The notes under the pieces: generated by a model
Told to the model about the DNA's origin: nothing
The model's input: only the letters and a program-made list of their open reading frames with translations
Database searches by the model: none
Position numbers and translations under genes: made by a program
Assembly (NCBI GenBank): GCA_027024225.1
Contig: JALVSR010000068.1
Coordinates: 1-37,057, forward strand
From: Hyphomicrobiales bacterium
Lineage (GTDB): Bacteria > Pseudomonadota > Alphaproteobacteria > Rhizobiales > Aestuariivirgaceae
Direction: 5' to 3'
Length of the DNA: 37,057 nucleotides
In this document: positions 25,246 through 35,563 of the stretch, one piece after another
How the letters are laid out: each line of letters starts with the position of its first letter
Numbering within the stretch: the stretch's first letter is position 1

Positions 25246-25728
25246 TCAATCCCGGTGATAGGGCAGCCCGGCGGCGATGCTGCCGGCCCGGTAGAGCTGC
25301 TCGGCCAGCATCACCCGCACCAGCCGGTGCGGCCAGGTCATGCGGCCGAACGCCACCGTCACGTCCGCCCTTTCACGCAGGCTCTCGTCCACCCCATCCG
25401 GCCCGCCAATGACGATGGCCAGTTCCTTCGCGCCGCGCCCGGCCAGCTTGCGCAGGGCACCGGTAAACCCGCGCGAGGTCATGTGCTCGCCGCGCTCGTC
25501 CAGCAGCAGCACGGGCGCCTTTGAGTCGATACGCCTGAGAATTTCATCCGCCTCCTGCCGCTTGCGCAGCTCGGCGGTGTCGGCGCGCGACTCGGGCAGC
25601 TCCCGCACGGCCACGTCGGAAATGCCCATCCGCCGCAACAGCGGCTTGGCCCGGCGCAGATAATCCTCCACCAGCGCCCGCTCGGCCGACTCCTTCAGGC
25701 GTCCGACGGCAAGAATGACCAGTTTCAC
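25246..25728 (-). CDS. rlmH: 23S rRNA (pseudouridine1915-N3)-methyltransferase RlmH
   Basis: RlmH is a SPOUT-class methyltransferase that methylates pseudouridine 1915 in helix 69 of 23S rRNA using SAM. The 160-aa protein starts with KLVILAVGRLKESAERALVEDYLRR and has LLLDERGEHMTSRGF. Its SAM-knot signature is LAIVIGGPDGVDESL, and the C-terminal HRLVRVMLAEQLYRAGSIAAGLPYHRD is nearly invariant in the family. The start is a GTG at 25728, three bases after the rsfS stop, implying translational coupling. It is the last gene of the nadD-rsfS-rlmH group and converges on ruvB. Confidence 0.97.
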   Translation of the reverse strand: MKLVILAVGRLKESAERALVEDYLRRAKPLLRRMGISDVAVRELPESRADTAELRKRQEADEILRRIDSKAPVLLLDERGEHMTSRGFTGALRKLAGRGAKELAIVIGGPDGVDESLRERADVTVAFGRMTWPHRLVRVMLAEQLYRAGSIAAGLPYHRD

Positions 25729-25731
25729 CGC

Positions 25732-26154
25732 TCAATGTTGCTTTGGGGCATGGGGCGACCAGAGCTTTTCCAGGTTGTAAAGCTCGCGCACCTCCGGGCG
25801 GAAGACATGCACGATGATGTCGCCGAGATCGATGAGCACCCAATCGGCGTTCTCCAGCCCCTCCACCGAGTAGTTCCTGAAGCCGGCCTTGCGTAGATCG
25901 TCCATCAGGCGCTCGGCAATGGCGGCGACGTGGCGCGCGGAGCGGCCCGAGGCCACCACCATGGCATCGGCCAGCGCCGCGCCGGGGTCGAGCTCCAGCG
26001 TTACGATATCTTCGGCCTTGGAATTTTCTAGGCTGGTGATGACGAGATCGAGAAGTTGTTCCGGGCCGAGACTTCGCGGTTCTTCACCGCCTTCCTTCTC
26101 AACGCCCGCGGCGGCGTGCAGGGCCGCCGAAGTGGGTTCATGAGCCATTGGCAT
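25732..26154 (-). CDS. rsfS: Ribosomal silencing factor RsfS
   Basis: RsfS binds uL14 on the large subunit and blocks subunit joining when nutrients are scarce. The 140-aa protein has the family core LLDLVITSLENSKAEDIVTLEL, MVVASGRSARHVAAIAERL, and YSVEGLENADWVLIDLGDIIVHVFRPEVRELYNLEKLW. The start is uncertain: ATGs at 26154 and 26148 are both possible, and a gggag site is rather far upstream. The frame stays open to 26337, but that extension is unconserved and overlaps nothing useful. rlmH follows after three bases; nadD lies 208 bp upstream. Confidence 0.95.
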   Translation of the reverse strand: MPMAHEPTSAALHAAAGVEKEGGEEPRSLGPEQLLDLVITSLENSKAEDIVTLELDPGAALADAMVVASGRSARHVAAIAERLMDDLRKAGFRNYSVEGLENADWVLIDLGDIIVHVFRPEVRELYNLEKLWSPHAPKQH

Positions 26155-26331
26155 GAAACGAAACGAACGCTCCCTGTTCAGGGCATGTCGCGGCACATTG
26201 ATCGTCAACGGTGCCGCCAGCCCGCATGAAACGGATACGTCACCTGCGCCGGAAGCTCCGGCAAGCGGCATTATGCGCCAGGCCGTGCGCGCCTTGCAAG
26301 AGGCAATGAACGCGCAAGGTGAATACCTTTC

Positions 26332-26343
26332 CGCCACGTGGCG
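26332..26343. other. 12-bp perfect palindrome in the nadD-rsfS gap
   Basis: cgccacgtggcg is a perfect palindrome 20 bp downstream of the nadD stop codon (minus strand). A second ccgccacgtg half-copy lies at 26370-26379 inside nadD. It may be a binding site or part of a 3' structure, but 12-bp GC-rich palindromes also arise by chance. Confidence 0.3.
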
Positions 26344-26362
26344 AGCGCGCCAGCGTGGGGCC

Positions 26363-26983
26363 TCATCCCGCCACGTGCCCCAGCGCCCTGAGCCGGGTGG
26401 AACTTTCCGGGTTCTGGCGCATGTTGAAAAAGGCCCATGCCGGAGGCGTCATCTCCGGCAGCAGCCGCGCCTCGGATGACGGCAGGCGATAATCCCGCAA
26501 CGCCAGCGCCGCCGGCGAGCACAGCGCGGCGAGCGTGGCGCCGGGGCGGTCGAACACGCCGATGGGTATCATGTGCGCAATGTCCCGCCAGCGCCGCCAG
26601 CGATGAAACGAGGCGAACGAATCCGCCCCCATGACCCAGGTGCAATAGCCCTGTGAAAACATCGGCGCGAGCGCTTGCAGGAGCTCGATGGTGTAATGCG
26701 TGCCAAGCCGCCACTCGATATCCAGCACCTTGAAGCGCGGATGTCTCGCCAGCCTCGCCGTCGCCTGCAGGCGCTTCTGGTAATCGGCGTAGATGTCAGA
26801 CGGCTTCAGCGGGTTGTGCCGGGCGGGCAGCCACCACACCTCGTCCAGCGCCAGCCTTTTCAACGCCTCCCGCGCGATATGCAAATGTCCTTCGTGCGGC
26901 GGGTTGAACGAGCCGCCGAACAGCCCGATGCGCCGTCCCCGCACCCATGACAACGGCAGCAATGTCGAAAGTGGTGGCCTCAT
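26363..26983 (-). CDS. nadD: Nicotinate-nucleotide adenylyltransferase
   Basis: NadD adenylates nicotinate mononucleotide to deamido-NAD in NAD synthesis. The 206-aa protein has the nucleotidyltransferase signature GLFGGSFNPPHEGHLHIA at 20-37, EVWWLPARHNPLKP, VMGADSFASFHRWRRW, and a C-terminal SSTRLR corresponding to the ISSTxIR motif. The ATG at 26983 was chosen; the frame runs to 27187 but would then overlap the clpB promoter. It heads the nadD-rsfS-rlmH group, though with a 208-bp gap before rsfS. In many relatives obgE-proB-proA precede nadD; here clpB is divergent instead. Confidence 0.95.
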   Translation of the reverse strand: MRPPLSTLLPLSWVRGRRIGLFGGSFNPPHEGHLHIAREALKRLALDEVWWLPARHNPLKPSDIYADYQKRLQATARLARHPRFKVLDIEWRLGTHYTIELLQALAPMFSQGYCTWVMGADSFASFHRWRRWRDIAHMIPIGVFDRPGATLAALCSPAALALRDYRLPSSEARLLPEMTPPAWAFFNMRQNPESSTRLRALGHVAG

Positions 26984-27085
26984 GACGCGCGCATGATTGG
27001 GCGAAAAAGCGGGCCATTGCAACGATCTGGCCTGTGAAACCGGGCGAATTTGCTTCCAAACCGTGCGTTTTTCGTTTCCAGCAAC

Positions 27086-27116
27086 CTTGTGCCCCGGTTT
27101 GCGCCTCCTATATCGG
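27086..27116 (+). promoter_or_regulatory. RpoH (sigma-32) heat-shock promoter of clpB
   Basis: CTTG at 27086-27089, a 17-bp spacer and CCTATAT at 27107-27113 match the alphaproteobacterial heat-shock consensus CTTG-N17-CYTATNT, and a G follows at the expected spot. Transcription would begin near 27120, leaving a leader of about 70 bases before the clpB ATG at 27193. The gene downstream is a classic RpoH target, which strengthens the call. Confidence 0.8.
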
Positions 27117-27192
27117 AAAAAGAAAATCGACAACCTCGCCGCACATTTCACACTCCACATCATCACGCGGCTCAAAAGGGGAAACAATAAAA

Positions 27193-29799
<2,607 letters not shown>

Positions 29800-29830
29800 A
29801 GCCTCTTCGGAAAGGCCGGAGACGCGATAA

Positions 29831-30040
29831 GAACGGGATGCGCTTGCGACGCATCCCGTTTTTTGTTGTGCCGTTGCCGGTGGCCACACGAACCCTTGGC
29901 TTGAAGCGCGCGACTGGCGCAACCCGGTGGTGCGTGACACCGACCGGGTGAAAACGGAAGAAATCGGCACAGGCATGTCCGGCGTTGAGGTGGCCGGCTT
30001 TCTGCGTCAGCCTCTGCGGGTGGTCCTGCGCCGTTCATGA
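29831..30040 (+). pseudogene. Coding-like frame without a start, possible gene remnant
   Basis: A frame open from 29831 to a TGA at 30038-30040 reads, after the clpB terminator, as TNPWLEARDWRNPVV, then RDTDRVKTEEIGTGMSG and [18 protein letters not shown]. Codon third positions are mostly G or C, as in the neighbouring genes, and the composition is protein-like. There is no upstream start with a ribosome-binding site: only a GTG at 29927 and an ATG at 29974 are in frame, and the frame begins within the terminator hairpin. The last six bases overlap the ispG stop on the other strand. I do not recognise the protein. It may be the 3' tail of a deleted gene, a very short gene, or chance. Confidence 0.3.
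29832..29864 (+). terminator. Rho-independent terminator of clpB
   Basis: aacgggatgcg (29832-29842) pairs with cgcatcccgtt (29850-29860), an 11-bp perfect stem with a seven-base loop, followed by a T-run to 29864. It lies 32 bp after the clpB stop. Confidence 0.93.
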
Positions 30041-31303
30041 ATCCCGTGGCTGGTTGCCTGTCTCTCTTCTTGCGGGCGATGGGCCCCAGCGGCGGGCGAC
30101 GTAGTCGGCCACGATGTCCTTGAACTGCTCGGCCAGGTTCTCTCCTCGCAAGGTCGCGACCTTTTCGCCATCCACGAACACCGGCGCGGCCGGCGCCTCG
30201 CCGGTTCCGGGAAGCGAAATGCCGATGTCGGCGTGCCTGGACTCGCCCGGTCCGTTGACGATGCAGCCCATCACCGCCACCTGCAATTCTTCGCTGCCCG
30301 GATACTTTTGCCGCCATTCGGGCATTTGCCAAGCGAGCCATGTCGCGATGTCGCGCGCCAGTTCCTGAAAGCGTCCCGACGTGGTGCGCCCGCAGCCTGG
30401 GCAGGCGATGACGTCCGGCGTGAAAGCGCGCAGGCCGAGCGACTGCAATATCTGTTGCGCCACCCGCACCTCGCGCGTGCGCGGGGTGCCAGGTTCGGGC
30501 GTGATGGATACGCGAATGGTGTCGCCGATGCCTTCCTGCAGCAGAATGGCGAGCCCGGCGGTGGAGGCGATGATGCCGGCATCGCCCATGCCCGCTTCCG
30601 TCAATCCCAGGTGCAGGGCATAGTCGCAACGATCGGACATTTGTCGGTATACCGCCACCAGGTCCTGCACCTCCGACACCTTGGCCGAGAGGATGATCCG
30701 GTCCGCCCGCATGCCCAGCTCCTCCGCCCGTCTGGCCGAGCGCAGGCAGGATTCCACCAGCGCCAGGTGCATCACTTCGCGCACGTCCTTCGGCTTGGGC
30801 AGGCGGGCGTTTTTCTCCATCAGCTCATCCAGCAAGGCCCGGTCCATGGAGCCCCAGTTGGCGCCGATGCGCACCGGTTTTTCATGCTCGAGCGCGGTTT
30901 CGATGATGGCGGCGAAATTCCTGTCCTGCTTGGCGCCAAAGCCGACGTTGCCCGGGTTGATGCGGTACTTGGCCAGCGCCTCGGCGCAGGCCGGATGATC
31001 GCGTAACAGCAGATGGCCGATATAATGGAAATCGCCAATCAGCGGCACATCGCAGCCGCGCCTGTCCAGCTCCTCGCGGATGTGCGGCACGGCGCGGGCG
31101 GCCTCTTCCCTGTCCACGGTGATGCGCACCAGCTCGGAGCCGGCCTCGGCCAGCGCCACGACCTGTTCCACCGTGGCTTTCACGTCCGCCGTGTCGGTGT
31201 TGGTCATGGATTGGATGCGCACAGGCGCATCGCCGCCGATGGTCACATGACCCACCGCGACCTGGTGCGTGCGCTTGCGCGTCTTGCGGGCGGAATAGCT
31301 CAT
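30035..31303 (-). CDS. ispG: 4-hydroxy-3-methylbut-2-en-1-yl diphosphate synthase
   Basis: IspG (GcpE) converts methylerythritol cyclodiphosphate to HMBPP, the penultimate step of the MEP isoprenoid route, using a [4Fe-4S] cluster. The 422-aa protein has a TIM-barrel part ([35 protein letters not shown]) and the cluster ligands Cys301 and Cys304 in CPGCGRT and Cys347 with Glu354 in [11 protein letters not shown] chose the ATG at 31303 ([18 protein letters not shown]); the frame runs to 31423 without conserved sequence. No strong ribosome-binding site is visible. It is the last gene of the lysC-ptsP-rodZ-ispG run but is separated from rodZ by 333 bp and a likely terminator, so it may have its own promoter. 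Confidence 0.97.
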   Translation of the reverse strand: MSYSARKTRKRTHQVAVGHVTIGGDAPVRIQSMTNTDTADVKATVEQVVALAEAGSELVRITVDREEAARAVPHIREELDRRGCDVPLIGDFHYIGHLLLRDHPACAEALAKYRINPGNVGFGAKQDRNFAAIIETALEHEKPVRIGANWGSMDRALLDELMEKNARLPKPKDVREVMHLALVESCLRSARRAEELGMRADRIILSAKVSEVQDLVAVYRQMSDRCDYALHLGLTEAGMGDAGIIASTAGLAILLQEGIGDTIRVSITPEPGTPRTREVRVAQQILQSLGLRAFTPDVIACPGCGRTTSGRFQELARDIATWLAWQMPEWRQKYPGSEELQVAVMGCIVNGPGESRHADIGISLPGTGEAPAAPVFVDGEKVATLRGENLAEQFKDIVADYVARRWGPSPARRETGNQPRDS

Positions 31304-31636
31304 GGCCGCTATATCGCGCCTGTGGCGGCGGCTGACAAGCCCCGAGGTGGCCATGGCTCTGGCCGCCGAAGGCCGCATCATGCCAGAATGCATGAGGATA
31401 TCGTCCACCATCCCGCGCCCCACCCAACCCCGAGATCATGAAACAAGGGCTTGGCGGGGGTGCGCGCCGGTCAGCCTTTGCGCGACCCGGTCTTGCCGGT
31501 GCTGTCCCCCCATGGATACCATATCCGCGCGGTGGGGTGGTTTGACGGAATAACGGAAAAGAAAAACGACGGCCCGGAAGCCGCCGTGGGAGTTGGTGCA
31601 AGAGGCGAGGGGAGAGAGTGGGATGGACCTTGTGTT
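31304..31636. other. rodZ-ispG intergenic region
   Basis: I saw no credible gene in this 333-bp gap. It holds a probable minus-strand terminator at its rodZ end. The ispG-proximal part should hold the ispG promoter, but I found no clear -35/-10 pair; gatatag lies close to the start codon. A small inverted repeat ggata-cca-tatcc lies near 31514-31526. Confidence 0.5.
31562..31587 (-). terminator. Probable intrinsic terminator of rodZ
   Basis: On the minus strand, acggc pairs with gccgt (plus-strand 83-87 and 69-73 of the 31501 block, that is 31583-31587 and 31569-31573). A cg and a T-run (31562-31566 read as A on plus), then more T-rich sequence, follow. The stem is short at 5 bp, but position and T-run fit an end for the rodZ message 50 bp after its stop. 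Confidence 0.5.
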
Positions 31637-32875
31637 TCAGCCGGTGTTGCCGGGTGTGGGCACCTTCAGGCCACCTTGCTTGTAGAAACGGCCCAAAGGC
31701 TCGCTGATGAAGTCCGATCCGCGCTGCCCCAGCCGCCCCATGCGCTGGCCGTTCACGAACCATTCCAGCCGGTGCACATCGCCGGCGGTCAGCCGCAGCG
31801 CGCGGTCGTCGGGCAGTTTCAGCACCTGGCCGGGGCGCAGGAAGCCGGAATACCAGGAGGTGCCCCTGTCATCTTCCAGCCGCACCCAGATCATGTTGGT
31901 GGCGCGCAGGGCCAGGCCCTGTTCCGGCACCTTGTCGATGGGCGCGAGAGAATTTTCGTGCAGGCTCGGACCGACCGGTTCGGCAACGGACGGCGATGCA
32001 TGCGGCGCGGGAGGCTGCGTGGCCCGCCGGGGCTCCTTCTCCTGGGGCCGTGGGCCAGGCGCCGCAGCCATATCCGGGGATGAAGGCGCCGGCGGCTTCA
32101 TCGCCTTGCCACGAGGGGCCGCCGCCGCATCGGGCGCTGGACGGATGGAGGCGTCCTCCCGCAAGGTGCGGGCGATCAGGGCGCCGATGGGGTCATCGGC
32201 GCGGGCCACATCCTCGCGCAGCGGGGCGGCGTCGCGCAGGCGTTCTTCCTTGTGCTGCACCGAGGCGGCAACACGGCGATGCGTATCCATCTTCTGCGAG
32301 CGGGTGACGGTCTGCGAAAGTGCGGTCTTGCCATTCTCACCCCCCGCCTGGGCCATCCGGGGCGCCGGCGCATCGCCGGAAGGGGCGCCCGTCGGCCACA
32401 TGCCCCAGACAAGGCCGCCAAACAGCACCATCAGCCCCAACACCGAGGCGGAAAGACCACCGGGGGTGCGGCTCGTGGCGCGCAGCCGCTGCAGCAGGGG
32501 AAAGCGCACCACTTGGGCGGAGGAAAAGGCGGCGGCCTTTTTTTCCTTCGCTTCCGCAAGCGGCATGTGATTGGCGAAGTGACGCACGATGGGCTCGGCA
32601 TCGAATCCCAGGAAATGGGCATAGGCGCCGATCATCTTCAGGGCTTCGTCGCGTTGCGGCAGGTTTTCCAGCATGCCCATTTCGATGGCGCGCAAGTGAT
32701 GCTCGTGCACGCCGGTGGCCTGGCTTGCCGCCTGCAATGAGAGGCCGCGGCGAATGCGCTCGCATTCCAGGTACCAGCCGGCCTCGCCTGTGGGGTCGGT
32801 GGTGCCATCCGGCTTGGGGCGGAAAAAAGCCTGGTGGCGCCGGTCGCCCTCGTTCCTGTTCGGATTCTCGCTCAT
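31637..32875 (-). CDS. rodZ: RodZ-like helix-turn-helix membrane protein (DUF4115)
   Basis: This is a RodZ-type bitopic membrane protein, the family that links MreB to the cell-wall elongation machinery. The 412-aa protein has an N-terminal helix-turn-helix domain at about 33-100 (LECERIRRGLSLQAASQATGV). One transmembrane helix lies at 141-160, followed by a long Pro/Ala-rich periplasmic linker. The C-terminal DUF4115 domain starts near residue 325 (LALRATNMIWVRLEDDRG, then WYSGFLRPGQVLKLP). The linker is low-complexity, so its length is probably free to vary. It sits between ptsP and ispG, as often in alphaproteobacteria. A DNA-binding role for the HTH is not implied, because in RodZ it contacts MreB. 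mreB is not in the window. Confidence 0.87.
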   Translation of the reverse strand: MSENPNRNEGDRRHQAFFRPKPDGTTDPTGEAGWYLECERIRRGLSLQAASQATGVHEHHLRAIEMGMLENLPQRDEALKMIGAYAHFLGFDAEPIVRHFANHMPLAEAKEKKAAAFSSAQVVRFPLLQRLRATSRTPGGLSASVLGLMVLFGGLVWGMWPTGAPSGDAPAPRMAQAGGENGKTALSQTVTRSQKMDTHRRVAASVQHKEERLRDAAPLREDVARADDPIGALIARTLREDASIRPAPDAAAAPRGKAMKPPAPSSPDMAAAPGPRPQEKEPRRATQPPAPHASPSVAEPVGPSLHENSLAPIDKVPEQGLALRATNMIWVRLEDDRGTSWYSGFLRPGQVLKLPDDRALRLTAGDVHRLEWFVNGQRMGRLGQRGSDFISEPLGRFYKQGGLKVPTPGNTG

Positions 32876-33008
32876 CGTCTTTCATCCACGGGCTGCATTG
32901 CCACCGGCACGAACAAGGCGGAAGGGGCGCTCGAAACCGTTGCCTGGGCCTTGGGTGTCGGCGGGTGTCTTTCGAGAACATGATGAACGAAAATGGTAAG
33001 CGAATGAT

Positions 33009-33050
33009 GAATGGCGCAAATTTTACGTTTTCAGGAGAGAAGCGCCATTC
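33009..33050. other. Inverted repeat between ptsP and rodZ
   Basis: gaatggcgc (33009-33017) and gcgccattc (33042-33050) are a perfect 9-bp inverted repeat with a 24-base AT-rich loop, just downstream of the ptsP stop on the minus strand. A separate perfect 14-bp palindrome, caggttcaaacctg at 33061-33074, spans the ptsP stop codon itself. Together they may form the 3' end structure of the ptsP message, but there is no T-run. Confidence 0.45.
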
Positions 33051-33065
33051 GCCAGCTGGCCAGGT

Positions 33066-35357
33066 TCAAACCTGCACGATTTCCACCCCGTGCGCGCGGG
33101 CGAATTGCGCCGCCGCCTCGCGCAGGCTGCACGTGCCTTCACCCTCGGCCAACCACTTGGGCACCTCCGCCCGCAAGGTTTCAAGCGGCAGGCTGCGCAC
33201 CATGGCCTTGACCGGCCCGATGCCGGCCGGAGGCATGGACAGGGTGGCGAAACCAAGGCCCAGCAGCATCATGGCTTCCAGCGGGTCCCCGGCCATGTCG
33301 CCACAAACGGAAACGGGCATCTCCGGCGCCCTCGCCCGCGTCTTTTGCGCGATGTCTGACAGCAATCGCAGCATGGCCGGATGCAAGGGATCGTAACGCC
33401 GCGCCGTGCGCGGATTGGCGCGGTCGGCGGCGAACACGAACTGCATCAGGTCGTTGGTGCCGATGGAGATGAAATCAACTTCCTTCAGCAAGGCATCGAG
33501 CTGCCACAGCAGGCTTGGCACCTCCAGCATGACGCCACAGCGGATCTTGCGCGGCAGGTCGCGTCCCAGCCGCGCAAACAGCCGCACCTGGGATCGCAGC
33601 AGGTCCCGGGCGCCGCGCAATTCGCCGATATCGGCGACCATCGGGAACATGAGCCACAATTCACGCCCCGCCGCCGCCGCCAGCAAGGCGCGCAGCTGCA
33701 TCTTCAGCAGGCCCGGTCGGTCCAGGCCGATGCGGATGGCGCGCCAGCCCATGGCGGGGTTCGGCTCGCGTGCATCCGGCATGAACATGGGGATCTTGTC
33801 GGCACCGATGTCGAGCGTGCGAAACAGTACGCGACGGCCGCTTGCCGCCTCGAGAATGGCGCGATAGTGCGACTCCTGTTCGTTGCGGCCGGGCAGGCGC
33901 TGCTGCATCAGGAACAGCATCTCGGTGCGGAAAAGGCCAAGTCCATCGGCGCCCAGCTCGTCGAGATATTCCAGATCGGCCGGCAGGCCGGCGTTCATGA
34001 GCAGTTCCACGCGCTGGCCATCCTTCGTCACGGGTGGCGCGTCCTTCAGACGCAAAACGCGCTTGCGGGCGTCCTGCTTCAGCGCCATGCGGGTCTGGAA
34101 GGACTCCAGCAGCTCGGCATCGGGGCGGATGTGCACCTCGCCGCGGCCGGCGTCCAGAATTACCGTGTCGCCCTGTTCCACAAGGTCGGTCGCCCCCTCC
34201 ACCCCCGCCACCAGGGGCAGGCCCAACGCCTTGGCCAGCAGCGTGGCGTGGGCCTGTTGCGTGCCTTCTTCCAGCACCAGTCCGGCGATATGGTGGTGGT
34301 CGTAATCCAGCAGTTCCGCCGGCCCCATGCCGCGGGCGAAGATGATGGCCTGTTCCGGCAGTTCGCGGGCTTGGCCGTTCAGCCCCGCGGCGTTGCCGTC
34401 GCCCCGGGCCAGAATGCGCAGCAGGCGCCAGGAGAGGTCGTCCAGGTCATGCAGCCGCGCCCGCAACCACGGATCCTGCTGGCGCAGCATGCGCGCGCGG
34501 TTGTCGGACTGCACGCGCATGACCGCCGCCTCCGCCGTCAGCCCCAGCCGGATGTAGTCCTCCATGCGGTGGATCCAGCTGGCGTCCTCGGCGAACATCA
34601 TCAGCGCCTCCAGGATGGCGGCATGGGCGCTGCCGGCCAGGCCAGGGTGGGCACTGAGAGTTTCCAGCTCGTCCCGCAATTTCTTCAGGCCTTCGCGCAG
34701 GCGCCGGCGTTCGGCCTCGCTGTCCGCGGCCTCGAACTGGTGAATGGCGATGCGCGGTTCGTGCAGCACCGCCTGGCCGATGGCCAGGCCCGGATGCAGC
34801 GACTCGCCGCGCAGGTGATGACTGCGCACGCGGTTGGCGCCGAGCTCCTCGCGCAGGGCCAGAACTTCCGGCGAGTGCAGGAACTCGGCCAGCACCATGG
34901 CGATGATTTCCATCGCCTCTCGCTCCTCGTCGGTGTAATGGCGCGGCGTGCGGTTCTGCACCACCAGAACGCCAATCAACGCGCCACCGCGCAGCACCGG
35001 CACGCCAAGGAAGGATTGATAGTCCTCTTCGCCCGTTTCCGGAAAGTAGCGGAAGGCAGGATGACGCTGGGCCTCGGCCAGGCTCAGGGGCTCCGCGGTG
35101 GCGGCGATGACGCCCACCAACCCCTCGCCCACGCGCAGGCGCACACGATGCACCGCCTCCGGCCGCAAGCCCTCGCTGGCGAACAGCTCCAGCGTGTTCT
35201 CGTCCACCAGCACGTAGAGCGAGCAGACCTCCGCCACCATGTTGGCGGCGATCAGATGAACGATGCGGTCGAGTTTCTGTTGCGCCGGCTCCTGCTCCGC
35301 CATGACATCGCGCAACCTGCGGAGCAGGACGCGCGGGCCACGGCCGGGAAGCATCAT
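33066..35357 (-). CDS. ptsP: Phosphoenolpyruvate-protein phosphotransferase PtsP (EI-Ntr)
   Basis: PtsP is enzyme I of the nitrogen-related PTS: it autophosphorylates from PEP and passes phosphate to NPr. The 763-aa protein has an N-terminal GAF domain at about 20-165, then the PEP-utiliser core with the phosphohistidine His370. The C-terminal PEP-binding TIM barrel has GLGLFRTEMLFL, RTLDIGADK, MLEVPSLL, FISIGTNDLMQF and the catalytic Cys in VSVCGDMAGDP. The His motif reads EEGTQQAHATLLAKAL, whereas related enzymes usually have GGxTSH, a departure worth checking. The start at 35357 follows ggaggg; ATG 35354 is equally possible. It lies 206 bp downstream of lysC, a common alphaproteobacterial pairing. 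Confidence 0.95.
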   Translation of the reverse strand: MMLPGRGPRVLLRRLRDVMAEQEPAQQKLDRIVHLIAANMVAEVCSLYVLVDENTLELFASEGLRPEAVHRVRLRVGEGLVGVIAATAEPLSLAEAQRHPAFRYFPETGEEDYQSFLGVPVLRGGALIGVLVVQNRTPRHYTDEEREAMEIIAMVLAEFLHSPEVLALREELGANRVRSHHLRGESLHPGLAIGQAVLHEPRIAIHQFEAADSEAERRRLREGLKKLRDELETLSAHPGLAGSAHAAILEALMMFAEDASWIHRMEDYIRLGLTAEAAVMRVQSDNRARMLRQQDPWLRARLHDLDDLSWRLLRILARGDGNAAGLNGQARELPEQAIIFARGMGPAELLDYDHHHIAGLVLEEGTQQAHATLLAKALGLPLVAGVEGATDLVEQGDTVILDAGRGEVHIRPDAELLESFQTRMALKQDARKRVLRLKDAPPVTKDGQRVELLMNAGLPADLEYLDELGADGLGLFRTEMLFLMQQRLPGRNEQESHYRAILEAASGRRVLFRTLDIGADKIPMFMPDAREPNPAMGWRAIRIGLDRPGLLKMQLRALLAAAAGRELWLMFPMVADIGELRGARDLLRSQVRLFARLGRDLPRKIRCGVMLEVPSLLWQLDALLKEVDFISIGTNDLMQFVFAADRANPRTARRYDPLHPAMLRLLSDIAQKTRARAPEMPVSVCGDMAGDPLEAMMLLGLGFATLSMPPAGIGPVKAMVRSLPLETLRAEVPKWLAEGEGTCSLREAAAQFARAHGVEIVQV

Positions 35358-35494
35358 GACACGGCGCCCTCCGTGCGGGGGGTGGTTACGGCGGATTTTC
35401 GCCAGGCTTGCGGGGAATGCGCGCGCGCAAAGGCATGGCCCGCCATGGCGGCGGGCATGGTGGCGTCATGCATGTGGGCGGGGTGAAAGTGCAT
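35354..35494 (-). CDS. Possible His- and Met-rich small protein overlapping the ptsP start
   Basis: This 46-codon frame begins MHFHPAHMHDATMPAAM and ends with a TGA that overlaps the ptsP ATG (ATGA), the hallmark of translational coupling. Its start is preceded by gaggggaa at five bases' distance, as good a ribosome-binding site as any in the window. Third codon positions are mostly G or C. The His/Met-rich N-terminus could bind metal, but that is inference. A start at 35542 in the same frame would give 62 residues. I do not recognise it, and it may be only a leader that feeds ribosomes to ptsP. Confidence 0.35.
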   Translation of the reverse strand: MHFHPAHMHDATMPAAMAGHAFARAHSPQAWRKSAVTTPRTEGAVS

Positions 35495-35563
35495 GAATTC
35501 CCCTCTCGCGCTGACACGCCGGATTTCAGCGATACGTTGCATTGCCGGCGCGAACCGTTGCGC

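Noticed and set aside
26153-26479. Plus-strand frame of 108 codons across the nadD-rsfS gap
   Set aside because: About a third of it is antisense to the conserved 3' end of nadD, it has no recognisable domain, and it does not fit the surrounding minus-strand group.
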